From: Hymenopus coronatus
Taxonomy: Eukaryota > Arthropoda > Insecta > Mantodea > Hymenopodidae
NCBI GenBank assembly: GCA_030762935.1
Contig: CM060899.1
Location: forward strand, 57,462,501 to 57,526,500
DNA length: 64,000 nt
Direction: 5' to 3'
Positions 23,080 to 34,815 of this stretch are shown here, piece by piece; position 1 is the first letter of the stretch, and each line of letters begins with the position of its first letter. The position numbers were made by a program, and so were the translations under genes. The notes under the pieces were generated by a model. That model did no database searches. It saw only the letters and a list, made by a program, of their open reading frames with translations, and had not been told where the DNA came from.

Positions 23080-23909
23080 CTCCTTGCAGAAGAATATTTC
23101 ATATACACATCATACAGAAAAATACATAATTTCTAAAGTGTGCTCAACTATTATTATTGTACAAATTATCAACAAGAGACATCATTTTATTCTAAACACG
23201 CACACAGACTAATTTCTCTCACAACAGATCCAACTTGACTTGACATGTCAATGGTAGCTACAGTGCTATTCTGATAGCAGGCAGGCCAAACCTCACCCAG
23301 TCCAATGCCATCACAGTGGTCCTGCCAATCTATGAATGCATGGTACTTGAACTAGTCCAAAGTTTGATATTGCAGCTTCGAAACTCTTTTAGGCAAGTTT
23401 TTATACAACATTGAAACTTGCATCATTTTGAGATTAGGCAGCAAACAAAGCACTAGTGTATGATTCCCACACACACCTCAGAGGGTATTTTTGGCATGCA
23501 TGTGTCATTAAACAAATGGGTTTCTCCTTGATCATTATCAGCAAACCTATAAATGAACAATGGGCTGTAACCTACTCAAAAAGATTACTTTTGACTTGAA
23601 AGTTTTGAGATTGTTAAACGCAAAACATAGCCATTTTGCCATAACCATGAGTATCTTGTACTTATTATTCCAATCATTTTGTAATCATTCTAATAGTTAA
23701 CTTTCAACAACTTACTGTAAATATTATCAAAAAGTTGAGGTTAAATGCACAAATGTTTCATGCAAAATTACAAGTTAAAGGGCTTTACTTTTGTTACTTA
23801 TCTGCAATCCTTTGGTAATATTTTGATAATATCCTTGACTCTGTTGTCTTTATCAGTTCCTTGCCTCCATCCTCACTAACAAATTGTCTCCTAAAGATAG
23901 TATTAGTGG
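23080..23909. other. No gene seen
   Basis: Apart from the repeat fragment at 23250-23340, nothing is recognised. Confidence 0.4.
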
Positions 23910-23919
23910 CTATGAATCC

Positions 23920-24219
23920 TATCGCCCTCCGTGATATAATGGTTACCATGCCAACTTCATATACCTAAGGTCGCGGGTTCAAACCTGACGGAGGACAATG
24001 GATTTTTTTGGATATAAAAATCTTTAGCATGGCTTCCTTCAGAAGGGAAGTAAAACCGTTGGTTCCATGTCGTAGATTTACGACACGTAAAAACCTCAAG
24101 CCTGATAGAGAGGTCTCTGAGCAAAATTAAGTGGTCTTTCACGCCCAATTTAGAATGGGATGCTGAGCACCACAGTAGTTAAAGAGCACCCATAAATAAC
24201 ACGCCATTTACATTTTGCA
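23920..24219 (+). mobile_element. SINE A copy 2
   Basis: A full copy: TAATGGTTACCATG (A box), CGCGGGTTCAAACCTG (B box), then the same body as copy 1 to ACGCCATTTACATTTTG. Flanked by TATGAATCC at 23911-23919 and TACGAATCC at 24220-24228, a target-site duplication with one change. Confidence 0.92.
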
Positions 24220-24291
24220 TACGAATCCCAGCTTTATTTTCCTAATCATTTCCTTTCAAAAAAGGAAATGGAATTATATTTAGAAGCTCTT

Positions 24292-24552
24292 CAACTGCTG
24301 TGGTTCTCAACGTCCCATTCTTTACTGTGCGTGATAAGACTGCTTAATTTTGCTCAGAGGCCTCTTATCAGGTTTGAGGTTCTTTAACATGTCATAAATC
24401 TACAACATGGGACCAACAGCTTTATTTCCCTTCCGTAGGAAGCCATGCTAAAGATTTTTAAGCCCGAAAAAATCCATTGTTCTCCACTGGGTTTGAACCT
24501 GCGACCTTGGGTATATGAAGTTAGCATGGTAACCATTACACCACGGAGGACA
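24292..24552 (-). mobile_element. SINE A copy 3, inverted relative to copy 2
   Basis: Minus strand: TGGTGTAATGGTTACCATGC, CGCAGGTTCAAACCCAG, AACAATGGATTTTTTCGGG, TAGATTTATGACATG and TAGAAT-like blocks, ending near 24292. The 3' tail is shorter than in copy 2. It lies 72 bp from copy 2 in opposite orientation. Confidence 0.9.
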
Positions 24553-26314
24553 TCATTTCCTTTCATTCATTATCTGTTACCATGAATTATGTTGGAAGAG
24601 AAAACAGTCTACTAAACAACTAAAGGACAAGAAATCCCGTAATGTTAGCTAACCACTGTGCAGTATCTTGGCATGTTGATGGAAGTACTGCGAAAGCACG
24701 TGACTTGGCGCTTTCCAAGCTATCTGTTACTTCTGTTTGCATGGGCCAGGTGCCTAGGTAACTGCCTAATTCATGCTGACCAAGAGGTGTTTTATTGATG
24801 TACCTCTACTGACATTGAAAAATACATTTTTGTATCACATAGGATCTGTGCAACAATATTCACATTTTAGTTTGTTGTGTTTTGAAACACATTGTATAGA
24901 TTATGGTTCATTCCAGTAGACACAAGAAGATTAAAATTTAAACTTTTTGTCAACAAAATAGAACCAGAGTAGTACATTTGCTATAAAATTCTGTAGTAAT
25001 ATAGACATACACTCAAATATAATCTCTTTATCCTCTACTATATGGCTTTTACTTTCATTATGATTCTTAACTTGTCAGCAAAGAAATATTTGTATATTTC
25101 ATAATGGTGATCAAATTGTGATCATTATTAAGGATATTTTACTTGTGTTTCTTTCTAACCATTTTCTTTACTTATAAGACTAATAAATACCAAAATCCAG
25201 AGCAACATCAAGAAAATATTGAAGATAAATAAAATGGGTGCAAATGCACACATGTGCTACAACAGGTTTTGCATATTTTACTATGTCACTTATAGCTGGT
25301 TGATCTTTAATATTGGAAGGAGAACCATATTACTAGGATTTACATCAGTCTTTTATTATTGTTTATTTTCATCAGAGAAACAAATTCTTACAACTAAGTG
25401 GCAGTGGAAAAACATTGGGATTCCAGAGATTTATATTTTGTTGTAATCCATTTGCTTGTTTTATATTATTTTTAGTGGTTCAGCACTGCAGTATAGGGAT
25501 GGGAAAAGAAACAGTAGGTACATCTCAAGCAGTTTCATGAATTTTTGAGGTGAACTTTGTTTCTTATAACATATGAATGCACTAAAAACATGGTAACATA
25601 TTGAACATCTCAGTCAAATAGAGGTTTGTAAAGTAATAATGTAATTAAAAAAAACTACAAAAAGTTCTGGTCCCTGGGGGAAAAAATGGATCAACCCTTA
25701 AATAATACAAAAATTATAGTAGTCATAAATGGGTCATACTTAAAAGTCATTAGCTATCTTTTATTATGAATCTTAATTTTTATTTTTTAGACAACCATGC
25801 CAATCATTTAAATTAGAAACTTTATCCATCACTTTTCAACACTTTCCATTTCCTTTGCACACATTTTTCCAATCATTTTACAAGTTTGAAAATTCTTTGC
25901 AATAGAAGTTCTGGCTGCCCGAATCTAACCTTTGGATGTCCTCCAGAGTATTGTTTCCGCTTTCATTGTCTGCCACAATACTCACTAAAAATCATCTTAT
26001 TTTTTGGAATTTCTGAAGAAGGCTTTAAGTGATCAGCTTTAGTCAATAAATAAGGGATTCAATGGGCACAGAATTTTCTGTAGCTCAAGCTTTAAACCTT
26101 TCCTGCAATGGGCTATGTCCTATAACAAATTTTGCTACAATTTAATTATCTGTGACATGTCTGTCTTCTCCAATAACTGAATGTTTTTTTCTACATACTG
26201 AGGAGGCAGTTCCAGGATGACTATCTGAAGCTCATTTTGAATGCCCTTGTTCCCATTTTTTAAGTCTCTCACTCATCTCCTAAAAGTGCTGGCACCCATA
26301 TACACATCTATGTA
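24553..26314. other. No gene seen
   Basis: AT-rich. Frames such as 25219-25446 have no recognisable relatives. Short peptides on the minus strand at 25880-26300 look like an old repeat but I could not assign them. Confidence 0.4.
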
Positions 26315-27634
26315 CATTCTGGCAAGAAAGTACCGGGAATTGATCATTTAAAAATCCTGTTTAAAAGGGGATTCAAAATTATTGTTGTTGCTAAGCTGGT
26401 ACAACTTTCCTCTATACCCACATGGAGTTTGATCGTCATCTGTCATCTAGTTTGTTTACAGTACGCCATTTTGTTAGTTCATCTCAAAGGTGATTTGCGA
26501 TTTTACGATGGATTAAAATATTAAAGAAAGAATCTGTCTCAAATTTTGCATTGCAAATGGTATTTCGTGTGCCGAATTGCTGAAAATGTTACAGAGGGCT
26601 TACAGTGAATCGACTTTATCAAAAACACGTGCATATGAATGGTACAGTGCATTCAAAAGTGGTCGAGATGTGGTGGAAGATTTGCCTCGCTCTAGTCGGC
26701 CATCAACGGTTTCAACTAAACTGAACATTGCTAAACTGAAGAAAATGGTGTCTGAAAATCGTCATTTAGGTCTGAGAGAGATAGCCGCTGAAATTTCTGT
26801 GTCTCACGAATCGATTTGTACCATTTTAAACGATTGTTTGGACATGACACGCTTTGCAGCTCGGTTAAATCTGAAAGACTTGAATTTTCTACAAAAACTT
26901 AATCGCATATGTATTGCTGAAGACATGCTAGAACAAGCCCTTTCCGACCCCACATTCATGAAACACGTTGTAACTAGTGATGAGACATGGGTTTACAAGT
27001 TTGACACTCAAAACTATTCAACAAGCTTCCGAATGATGCCTTCCAACTGAACCGAAACCTAAAAGGGCACGTCAAACTTGATCAAAACTGAAGGTCATGT
27101 TGACAGTTTTTTTCGATTATCGCGGTGTCGTGCACTCAGGGTTCTTGCCAGAAGGTCAGATGGTAAATAGACTATTATCTGAGCATTATGCGGCGTTTGA
27201 GAGAATAAATACGGCGAAAAAGGCCAGATTTGTGGAATGACAACTCGTGGATTCTGGCAACCACGATAACGCACCAGCTCACAAGGCTATTATTGTGAAC
27301 GAATTTCTGGTCAAAAACTCAACAAATTTCATCGAACCACCACCATATTCACCTGATCTGGCTCTTGCTGATTTATTTCTCTTTCCAAAACTAAAGTTAC
27401 CACTTCGAGACACCCGTTTTCAGTCGATAGAAGACATAAAGGAAAATTTGTGGCGACAATTGACATCAATGCCTAAAAGTGCTTACAAAAAATGTTTTGA
27501 TGATTGGATTATTTGTTGGCATAAATGTATAATTTCAGAAAGGGCCTACTTTGAAGGCGATAAAATAAAATTGGATGAATAATTTATTTTTTGTGTTTTA
27601 TTGATCAATTCCCAGAACTTTCTTGACACAATAG
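26315..27634 (+). mobile_element. Mariner element, near complete, inactive
   Basis: Related inverted ends lie at 26321-26347 (GGCAAGAAAGTACCGGGAAT then TGATCA) and 27601-27627 (the inverse of GTCAAGAAAGTTCTGGGAAT then TGATCA). TA dinucleotides flank them at 26313-26314 and 27635-27636. The length of about 1.3 kb is standard for mariner. The transposase inside is broken. Confidence 0.88.
26508..27582 (+). pseudogene. Mariner transposase pseudogene
   Basis: The likely start is ATG at 26508, followed at codon 3 by TAA. The frame then continues as ERICLKFCIANG and AYEWYSAFKSGRDVVEDLPR with SSRPST, the mariner paired-type HTH region. HLGLREIAAEISVSHESI and the first catalytic motif VTSDETWVYKFD follow. 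After about 27050 the frame shifts (VMLTVFFDYRGVVHSGFLPE-like peptides lie in another frame). It resumes at 27247 with NHDNAPAHKAIIVNEFL (second Asp), PPPYSPDLALADLFLFPKLK (third Asp, D34D spacing), KCFDDWIICWHKCIISE and YFEGDKI to a stop. All three Asp codons survive, but the stop and frameshift make it a pseudogene. Confidence 0.9.
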
Positions 27635-27636
27635 TA

Positions 27637-28530
27637 TATAATAAGCACACTGAATTCTGAGGTGAATTTCAGCAGCAGATTTTTTCCTATTAACAAAGAA
27701 TTAAATGATGCTGCCAAAAAGCCACTGATATTGACTCGCTTTTAACAATTGCTGGAACAGATAGAAGCTGATCATCTTAATGTGTCAACAAATAGCAGTA
27801 ACGGCTGCTATATAAAAGTACATACGTGAACACTCACATTTTGATACTTTGTGGATTTTTCTTTGAATGCTGTTTAACATAACATATAAGCACATAGGCA
27901 ATTTAAAAATGCAACGTTTAACTCTACCATATTACAGCTCTCTACTCACTGAATGGCACCACTGTTAGTAGCACATCATGATTTGTGCACGCTTTGCACA
28001 TGTGTGATTAATGATGTAATTAACTTGGCCCAAATACATATGCAATATGTGCATTGGAAAGCATGCACAAATGATAGGCTTTTTTCTGTGCTCTATCAGT
28101 AAATTTAATATTAATGACATCAGGCGATAGCTCACTATGGTAGAAATCAAGGTCGCTGTAGACCTCATTGTTAATGCTTCTTAGCACAGCACTTCTTAAT
28201 CAGTGGCTGTAATAGTGTGTTAATCCTGCCATCTTGCGACTTTGGCAGAAGTAGGTAAGGTACATGTGCATGGAACCACATATTTCAGATTATCAATATT
28301 CTCAACTGCAATTTACTTTGTTCTGACCTCAGAAACCATCCTTTCTTTCTTAGACAACTTATGCATAAATATCATCATTGTTGCTACTGTTGGTATCAGC
28401 TGCAGTTGTATCAACTTGTTTGTAATCATAATTTGAATGTAGCAGATACTATTCACATTTCTAGGGCCATCCAACTCCCAAACTTTGTGAACATCCAGAA
28501 TATACACTCACGAGCTGCTACTAACAAATA
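27637..28530. other. No gene seen
   Basis: Short overlapping frames on both strands only; none recognised. Confidence 0.4.
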
Positions 28531-28531
28531 A

Positions 28532-28847
28532 TGTAAAGTTTAAATTACAATAATGGAGTCGTTTTCATTACACTGTTGTAACCGAGTTGCATATGACTTT
28601 CAGGATGATCCTTGCATTACTATAAATAAAAATAGTATCATTATCATTCACTCCTTCTGTATCCCCATAAAACAGATGTATACAAATAGTGTGAAGTGTA
28701 AATTATAATAATGGAGTTGTTTTCATTAAATTGTTGTAACAGAATTGCACATGACTTTCGGTATGATCCTTGCATTACTACAAATAAAAATAGTATCATT
28801 ATTATTCACTCCTTCTCAATCACCATAAAACAGATGTATACATAGAG
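28532..28847. repeat. Tandem duplication, two units of about 158 bp
   Basis: Units 28532-28689 and 28690-28847 align throughout. Shared words include AATAATGGAGT, GATCCTTGCATTACTA, AATAAAAATAGTATCATTAT and CATAAAACAGATGTATACA. They differ by scattered substitutions, so the duplication is not recent. Confidence 0.9.
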
Positions 28848-30059
28848 AAGGGTTTTTAGGGGTTGATCTCCCTTTTTAAAAACAAAATTAAAATAGCAAA
28901 TAGCCAAATAGGCGAATAGAAAACAGTTTAAGACTGAGACTTTGATTTGCATACAAATTAAACAGATAACAGCACTGAACTTGTATTAATCAAAATGTTA
29001 TTTTGTTTACTTCCAAAGATTTACTACCTCACATTTGGTTTACTCCATTTAAGTTTACAAACAAGCAGTTTTGTTGAGATTAATGTACAACAAAAGCCAA
29101 AGAGATTTTTAGACAGATTAACCCATAATTTGATCCATTAAAAGTGCTTCAATCCTGAAACTGAAAAATGTATATGGTTACTTTGTGATTTATACATGCT
29201 ATCAGAGAATGCTCTTTTACTTAGAAATTCAAGAGATTTTGATGGTCTTAGACTTATCAGCAAAACGAATTCCCATCCATATTGCAGGCATTATGGATAT
29301 TAAGAGGACTTTGACAAGACAGATATCCTCTTTTTGAATCATATTCACTAAACAAATTAATTCAAAGAACCTGAAAATATCAATTACTAAATAACGCTCA
29401 TTGCTTCCAATGAATGATTTGTGATTCAGAAATTAACAAAACTTACTTTACCAAGTTTTGCTTGCCTTTTTCTGAAAATAGAATTTTACATCTGTGGAAT
29501 TCATTTCTAATATCTGCAGTGCCTCCTATGCTTTCTTTTCAAGAACACATTTGAAGTATTCTATTCCTTTCAACAGTTAACTTCTTTATTCAATATTTAC
29601 AAATGTATCCTCCTCCCACTCAAGTAATATGTTGTACTGCCCTAATAATACACTTTATTATTCTGTCCAAACTATCTCTATTCATTATGGAGAGACTTAG
29701 CTTTCTTTCTCCCCACTTAAGTTTCATTTCATACATAATGTGAACAAATCTACGAGGTCCAAAAGTTTCTAATATCAAAGCAATTCTTGCATATCATTTA
29801 ATTTGCTTTGAAACTCCTGTTTTTTTTTGTGCTTGGTATTCCCCAAAATTTTTTTAATCTAACCTTGTTTTAATGGGGCAGGGAGTAACAATCACTATGT
29901 CCAGTATTTTGATTTCCACCATGTACAAATGCTGTGCATTCCTTCCAGACATTTTAGCTACAATGCATTCCAACTTGTAAATCATGCCCCCAAGTTTTTT
30001 TGTTACCCCCATACCCTGCCTACCTGCAGTGTTATCAGTTAGAAGGCACAGTAAATTTT
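28848..30059. other. No gene seen
   Basis: AT-rich. No boundaries or protein similarity noticed. Confidence 0.4.
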
Positions 30060-30559
30060 AAAAATCTAATGTGTTCTATTCATAGACTTGCTCTTCTTGT
30101 TCTGCAAACAATTCTTACAAAAGATTATTCATTATCTACATCATATTAAATCAGATAGACATTAACAGAAATTAATTTTTTATCTGTTTCCTTGTAAGCA
30201 GAAGAGAAATAAGGGAATAGACCAGACAAGCATGATACTCAAATCTTTTAAAAGCTCTCAATATGTGGAACAATTGAAATTTGGTTCTCTTTGCATGGCT
30301 AAGAGTAAACAAAAGATGTATGAAACAAAAGATGACTTTCCATTTGAGAAATGTTTAACTAGTTTAAAACTGAAACCAATGATAAGGACTATCTTGGAAA
30401 TGGTTATTTCTACAAAAATAAAATGTATATAACATATATTGTGTGTTTTAAAGAGAGCTATATTTTTGGTGTAGTAAGTTTTTGTCTATTTCTTACAGAT
30501 TACCAGTTACATAAAAGTCATCCAGAATGAAGAGGTCTGGGCTATTCCCAGAAAATTCA

Positions 30560-30611
<52 letters not shown>

Positions 30612-30690
30612 TGTCATGAAAATATCTTAAAAAAAAAAACAAAAAAAAAAAAAAAAAAAAAAACAGTATTTTAATTAGAATTGTTAAGAA
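30060..30690 (-). mobile_element. Repeat R, copy g (partial, with microsatellites)
   Basis: Starts AAAATCTAATGTGTTCTATT, then TTCCTTGTAAGCAGAAGAGA, AATAAGGGAATAG, TGAAACCAATGATAAGGA, ATTGTGTGTTTTAAAGAGAG and GAATGAAGAGGTCTGGGCTA with TTCCCAGAAAATTCAAGATA. It then runs into (AT)n at about 30562-30606 and an A-run at about 30629-30663. The proximal half is absent. Confidence 0.8.
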
Positions 30691-31058
30691 GCAGCAACAA
30701 TGAATGAAAATGTGGTGAAAGCAGAGTGCATGTTGAGGAAGATCATTGTTGTACATGTGGTTAGAATCAAGAAGCCCTAAATATTGGATTGGCAACAGTG
30801 AAAACAATCATGAAAGAAAAGTTTGACACCAGGAAACTCTGCAGTTGCTGGATCCCCCACCACCTCACAAATGAGCAGAAACAAGCATGTGTGCCTTGGT
30901 GCCAAGAAATGATTGAAAAATTCAATGAAGGAAGTTCCAAAAACATATTTAACATTGTAACATGAAGAAAGCTGAATTTACCAGTGTGATCCAGAAACAG
31001 AATGACAGCCATTGGTCTAGGTCTTCCCAGGAGAAGTTCCTCCAACAAAAGTGAAGCA

Positions 31059-31329
31059 GACTGCCTCCATGGTCGAGTGGTCAGTGAGCTGACTTCACAC
31101 CCAGAGATCCTGGGTTCAATTCCTGGCTGGGGCAGGGAAGTTTTTTTTAACCAGAATTATTCCCTATCTCCCACAGGGTCTGGACGTATGTATGAAAGAG
31201 TAAATGTATGTGTGTTGAGGAAAATAAAACAATTTAAACCCAACATAAAGAACCTACAGACGATTGTTTCTAATACAATGACCCCAATATGACCTTAGAT
31301 ATTAAATGGGGCTATATAAATGAAACAAT
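31059..31329 (+). mobile_element. SINE C (tRNA-derived), complete with target-site duplication
   Basis: The tRNA-like head reads TGGTCGAGTGGTCAGTGAGC (A box) and CTGGGTTCAATTCCTGGC (B box). The body has AACCAGAATTATTCCC and CACAGGGTCTGGACGTATGT. An 11-bp direct repeat AAAGTGAAGCA flanks it at 31048-31058 and 31330-31340, so the boundaries are firm. A partial relative lies at 49673-49755. Confidence 0.9.
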
Positions 31330-31499
31330 AAAGTGAAGCAAATGAATAGCATTAGCAAGATCTTCCTAGACTCTCTGTCACATTGTACACTACAAAATAT
31401 CTGCCACAAGTGTTCAATGAAGTGAGAAAAAAGCATTCTATGACTGGTCTGCTTGGAATTTTGTTGCACCATGACAATGGCTCCCCACAAGAAACAACT

Positions 31500-31728
31500 G
31501 GCCACCTGGGTAGTGTGATGGTAGCATGTCTGCCTCACATTCAACAGATCGTGAGTTCGAATCTTGCTTAGGGTGAGCCCAGATAAGGTTTTTTCAGGGT
31601 TTTCCCTTATCCTGAGGAGATGAATGTTGAGTAACTTAAAAAGCTCTATGGACCTAAAGATCATTTGAGCATCATTTCTCCAATTTCATTCAATATGACC
31701 CAACAGGTTATAGGATGTTAAACTAAAA
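31500..31728 (+). mobile_element. SINE B copy 4, complete with target-site duplication
   Basis: GCCACCTGGGTAGTGTGATG then GTAGCATGTCTGCC (A box), CGTGAGTTCGAATCTTGC (B box), TTTTCCCTTATCCTGAGGAG, GATCATTTGAGCATCATTTC and GGATGTTAAACT plus an A-tail. The 8-bp repeat AAACAACT lies at 31492-31499 and 31729-31736, inside the mariner remnant. Confidence 0.92.
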
Positions 31729-31936
31729 AAACAACTCTATTTCTGCAGGAGTCAAACATTTGTCCTATCCTCCCTACAATCCAGATCTGGGCACATGCAA
31801 CTTTTTTTCTATTCCCCAAAATGAAAGAAAAAGTTTGAGATCAATTTGAGTTCTTGAATCTGCAGTAGCTGCTTAGAAGTATGTATTTGCACTCTCTCTA
31901 AAGAAGAATGATGTCCAGCATTTGAAAACTGTTTAA

Positions 31937-34489
31937 TCCTAAACATCAGCTTTGCAATATAACTGTCATATCTAAAAGTATTTAACTTAAACCATTCCGT
32001 AAAAATAGCTACCGTGATTGGTAATTAGTGTTTATGGTGGTTTAGAAAGTTATATAGCAAGTTTTACTTTAAAATATTAGGGGAGGGGGAGAAGTTAAGA
32101 AACTTTTGGACCATCCTGTGGAGCTTGAAACTTTTTGAGCGAAAGTTGCATTTTGAGCTAATAATTTTTCATAGGAGGTTGCTGCTTTTTTTCCCCCAAG
32201 AATAGAACGCTCTGCCATCTGAGCATAACTGCAAAAATTCAGTTAACATGTACTGAATTTGAAAAGATATTTTAATTCAGACATCAGCTTGTGAATTATA
32301 AGTGCTAGAAAGCTGAAATCTTATCAAATTCTTAATAAACACTTCTTAATGTCATTAAACTTTGCAACTTCTGAGAAACTTGTGTATACATTTGTACAAT
32401 TTTTATTCATATATCAAGTAGTCTGATTTTATTTGAGTTCATAAAATTATTAATGTCACACATTGAGACATGTGCTTGAAATTGTGTATACAGACTGGTG
32501 TATCCTTTACATACATGTAGTGATTATTCTCTTGTTTCCCAAATCTCACATAATAAACAGCAGTATCCAACACTGTCACAGAAATAACTGAATATGTTCC
32601 ATTAAAACATTTTCTCATAAAAAAATGTAATTTTGAGACATACAAAAAATAAATACTTCAAAAATAAAACTACATACAAATGAAGCACAGCCATTATAAA
32701 ACATATCATTTAATTAACACAAGTTACTAAAATATTTACGCAATATTTTGTAGGCCTTCCTTCTGAAAAATGAGAACCTTCTTTTTAAAATGTATTATAA
32801 TAGTTTTTATCACTTTTCATCATGCACTTCTTTAAAGCAGGGCTTCCCAATTTTTACAATGTGAGCAATTTGACTGTACTGTACTCAAAAGATATTACTG
32901 ATAAACTAGGATTCATAGGGTTTTAGAGAGAAGCAAGAGACAGATTAGAGGATATGGATAGGCAGAATCTATGTGCACAGATGGAAGAAAAAAAATGTTG
33001 CAATGATATAACAAGGTGAAGGAATATCTTACAGTTTCCAATTAAAATGAGAGTTCAGGGGTGGCATGTTTCCAGCTAGGGATATGGAATCTGAAAGGTT
33101 TGAGAGGAGGCGGGACTATGTCAAATTTATGGGTGGAGGAGGTTGAACTGCACACAAATGTTTAAATGAAGAGACAAATGAAGAAAGAGTGGAGCTGATT
33201 AAATGAAAATGGTAAGGGAGATATAAATGAGACTCTTTTATTGGCAGAAATTTTATCATCTTGATAATGCTGTAGGTTATATTATTTTTGATTGTTAGTC
33301 AAGAATAGAACAAATATTTTCATACACTATATTCTCTTAGGTCTTAAGTTCTGATTTTTGTTTGCTGGATTCACAGATTTTGGTCAGCAGAGTAGGTAAG
33401 TGTGATGGCTGAGAGTGAGTCATTATACTAGGGTAATGCAAAAACATGGTTCAATGCATCAGCTTAATTCACAAATCAGTTAACACTGCATACTAACATT
33501 GAAGCACTAAGAAATGAACTGCAATACTAAATACTTATGACAATAATAACCCCAGCAGTTGTTGCCTTAAAGTAGTATAACCTTCACCACCACTAATTTC
33601 CATGCTGAGCTCTTTGTTACTCTCACAAATAGTGTGAGAGCCCATTGAAACAGATACCTCTAGTGTCAAAAAAGCGTGCAGAAAGAAAATTTGATTGAAC
33701 TGTCAACTAATTTGAGAGAATAGAAGCTAATAACTGTGATATATAGCCATATAATAAGTGAGATGCGAAATGGTAACACTGCATCACTGAAAAAACACTT
33801 ATTTGGATGCATTTCAGGAATGGTATTGTTCCCATTCTCAACAATTTTCCAACTGACTGAAGTGGATAATTCAGACGCCTGTTAACAGATATCTACATAT
33901 CATAAACTGAGATTACAATGAAATATAGAAGCAGTTTTAAGGAACTACCAAAATAAGAAATAGAATGGATAAATTCGGCCTTGGCCACTTGGAAATTATA
34001 CATCCAAGGATATGTGGGACTTCATTATTTTGTCAAAATTAAAAACTTGAAAATACAGGCTTTAATGTTAATAATATAAACCAAAATATCAGTTTCTCCA
34101 ATTTATTATTCAGGAAATCATAAAAATTATGCTTACTAGTCTGGAATTTCAATGACAATATACAAGTGTCATATGATTAGTTAATGAGCACCTGGCAGTG
34201 TATCTTTCTTCCATCATACAGTTTGTACTTGGTCTTGAACTTTCAACTGTTTGCAAAATTGAAGTAGCATCTATAGAGCACATAATTTATCAGCAACACA
34301 AAGTGAAGAAATATTTAAAAGCTTTCTATCACCACGAAAATAGTACACCAGAAGAAATGCTTGAATGCTTATTACAAAATTCCAACAAAACAAAAAGCCC
34401 ATGACTTTCCTTACTCACCCTTACAAAATCTAATTCTTCCAACTACTTTTTATTATTTTTGATGAACTTGCAATATACATTTTGCTGTA
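31937..34489. other. AT-rich, no gene seen
   Basis: About 2.5 kb without recognisable proteins, SINE boxes or strong inverted repeats. Frames at 32439-32645 and 34198-34404 are unsupported. Confidence 0.45.
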
Positions 34490-34815
34490 GGATACTGTAG
34501 GTAAAGTGGTAATTTAATAATAAATGGCGACAATGATAAGGATTTATCAACTGAGAAAAGTACATGCATTTCAAAATTCATATGAATGACAAGGAATGTC
34601 TTGGAAATGTCTAACTGCACAAAAAAAGTTATTTGACATTAATAGTGAGCTTAAAGAGATCTACATTTTTTTGTGCAGTAAGGTTTTATCTATCCTTTAA
34701 AGTTTACCAATTATACAAGTGTCATTCAGATCGAAGAGGTCTTCAGGGTCTATTTTCAGAACATTCAAGATATGCATTTCATTGGCATGTAAACATCTTG
34801 AACTAAAATACGAAC
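34490..34815 (-). mobile_element. Repeat R, copy h, left part
   Basis: Reverse orientation: ATGACAAGGAATGTCTTGG, CTAACTGCACAAAAAAAG, GAGCTTAAAGAGATCTACAT, CGAAGAGGTCTTCAGGGTCT, ACATTCAAGATATGCATTTC and ACATCTTGAACTAAAATA. It stops where the Penelope-like insertion begins, and a terminal R piece reappears at 35905. Confidence 0.75.

Larger units (their letters stand above)
30770..31936 (+). pseudogene. Mariner transposase remnant split by two SINEs
   Basis: Host pieces are 30770-31058, 31341-31499 and 31737-31936. The first has TIMKEKFDTRKLCSCWIPHH then LTNEQKQACVPWCQEMIEKF, typical of mariner (CARWIPHxLT, WCxxMLEKF). The second has YTTKYLPQVFNEVRKKHSM and GILLHHDNGSPQ with the HHDN motif. 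The third has GVKHLSYPPYNPDLGTCNFF with the third Asp. Frames are broken by indels and stops. Part of the centre, including an intact GDETW motif, is missing. No clear TIRs. Confidence 0.8.

Noticed and set aside
28313..28507. Overlapping short frames on both strands
   Set aside because: No codon or motif support, no family similarity.
31065..31137. Possible functional tRNA gene
   Set aside because: A and B boxes are good, but the acceptor stem has mismatches and the sequence is the head of a SINE with an 11-bp TSD.
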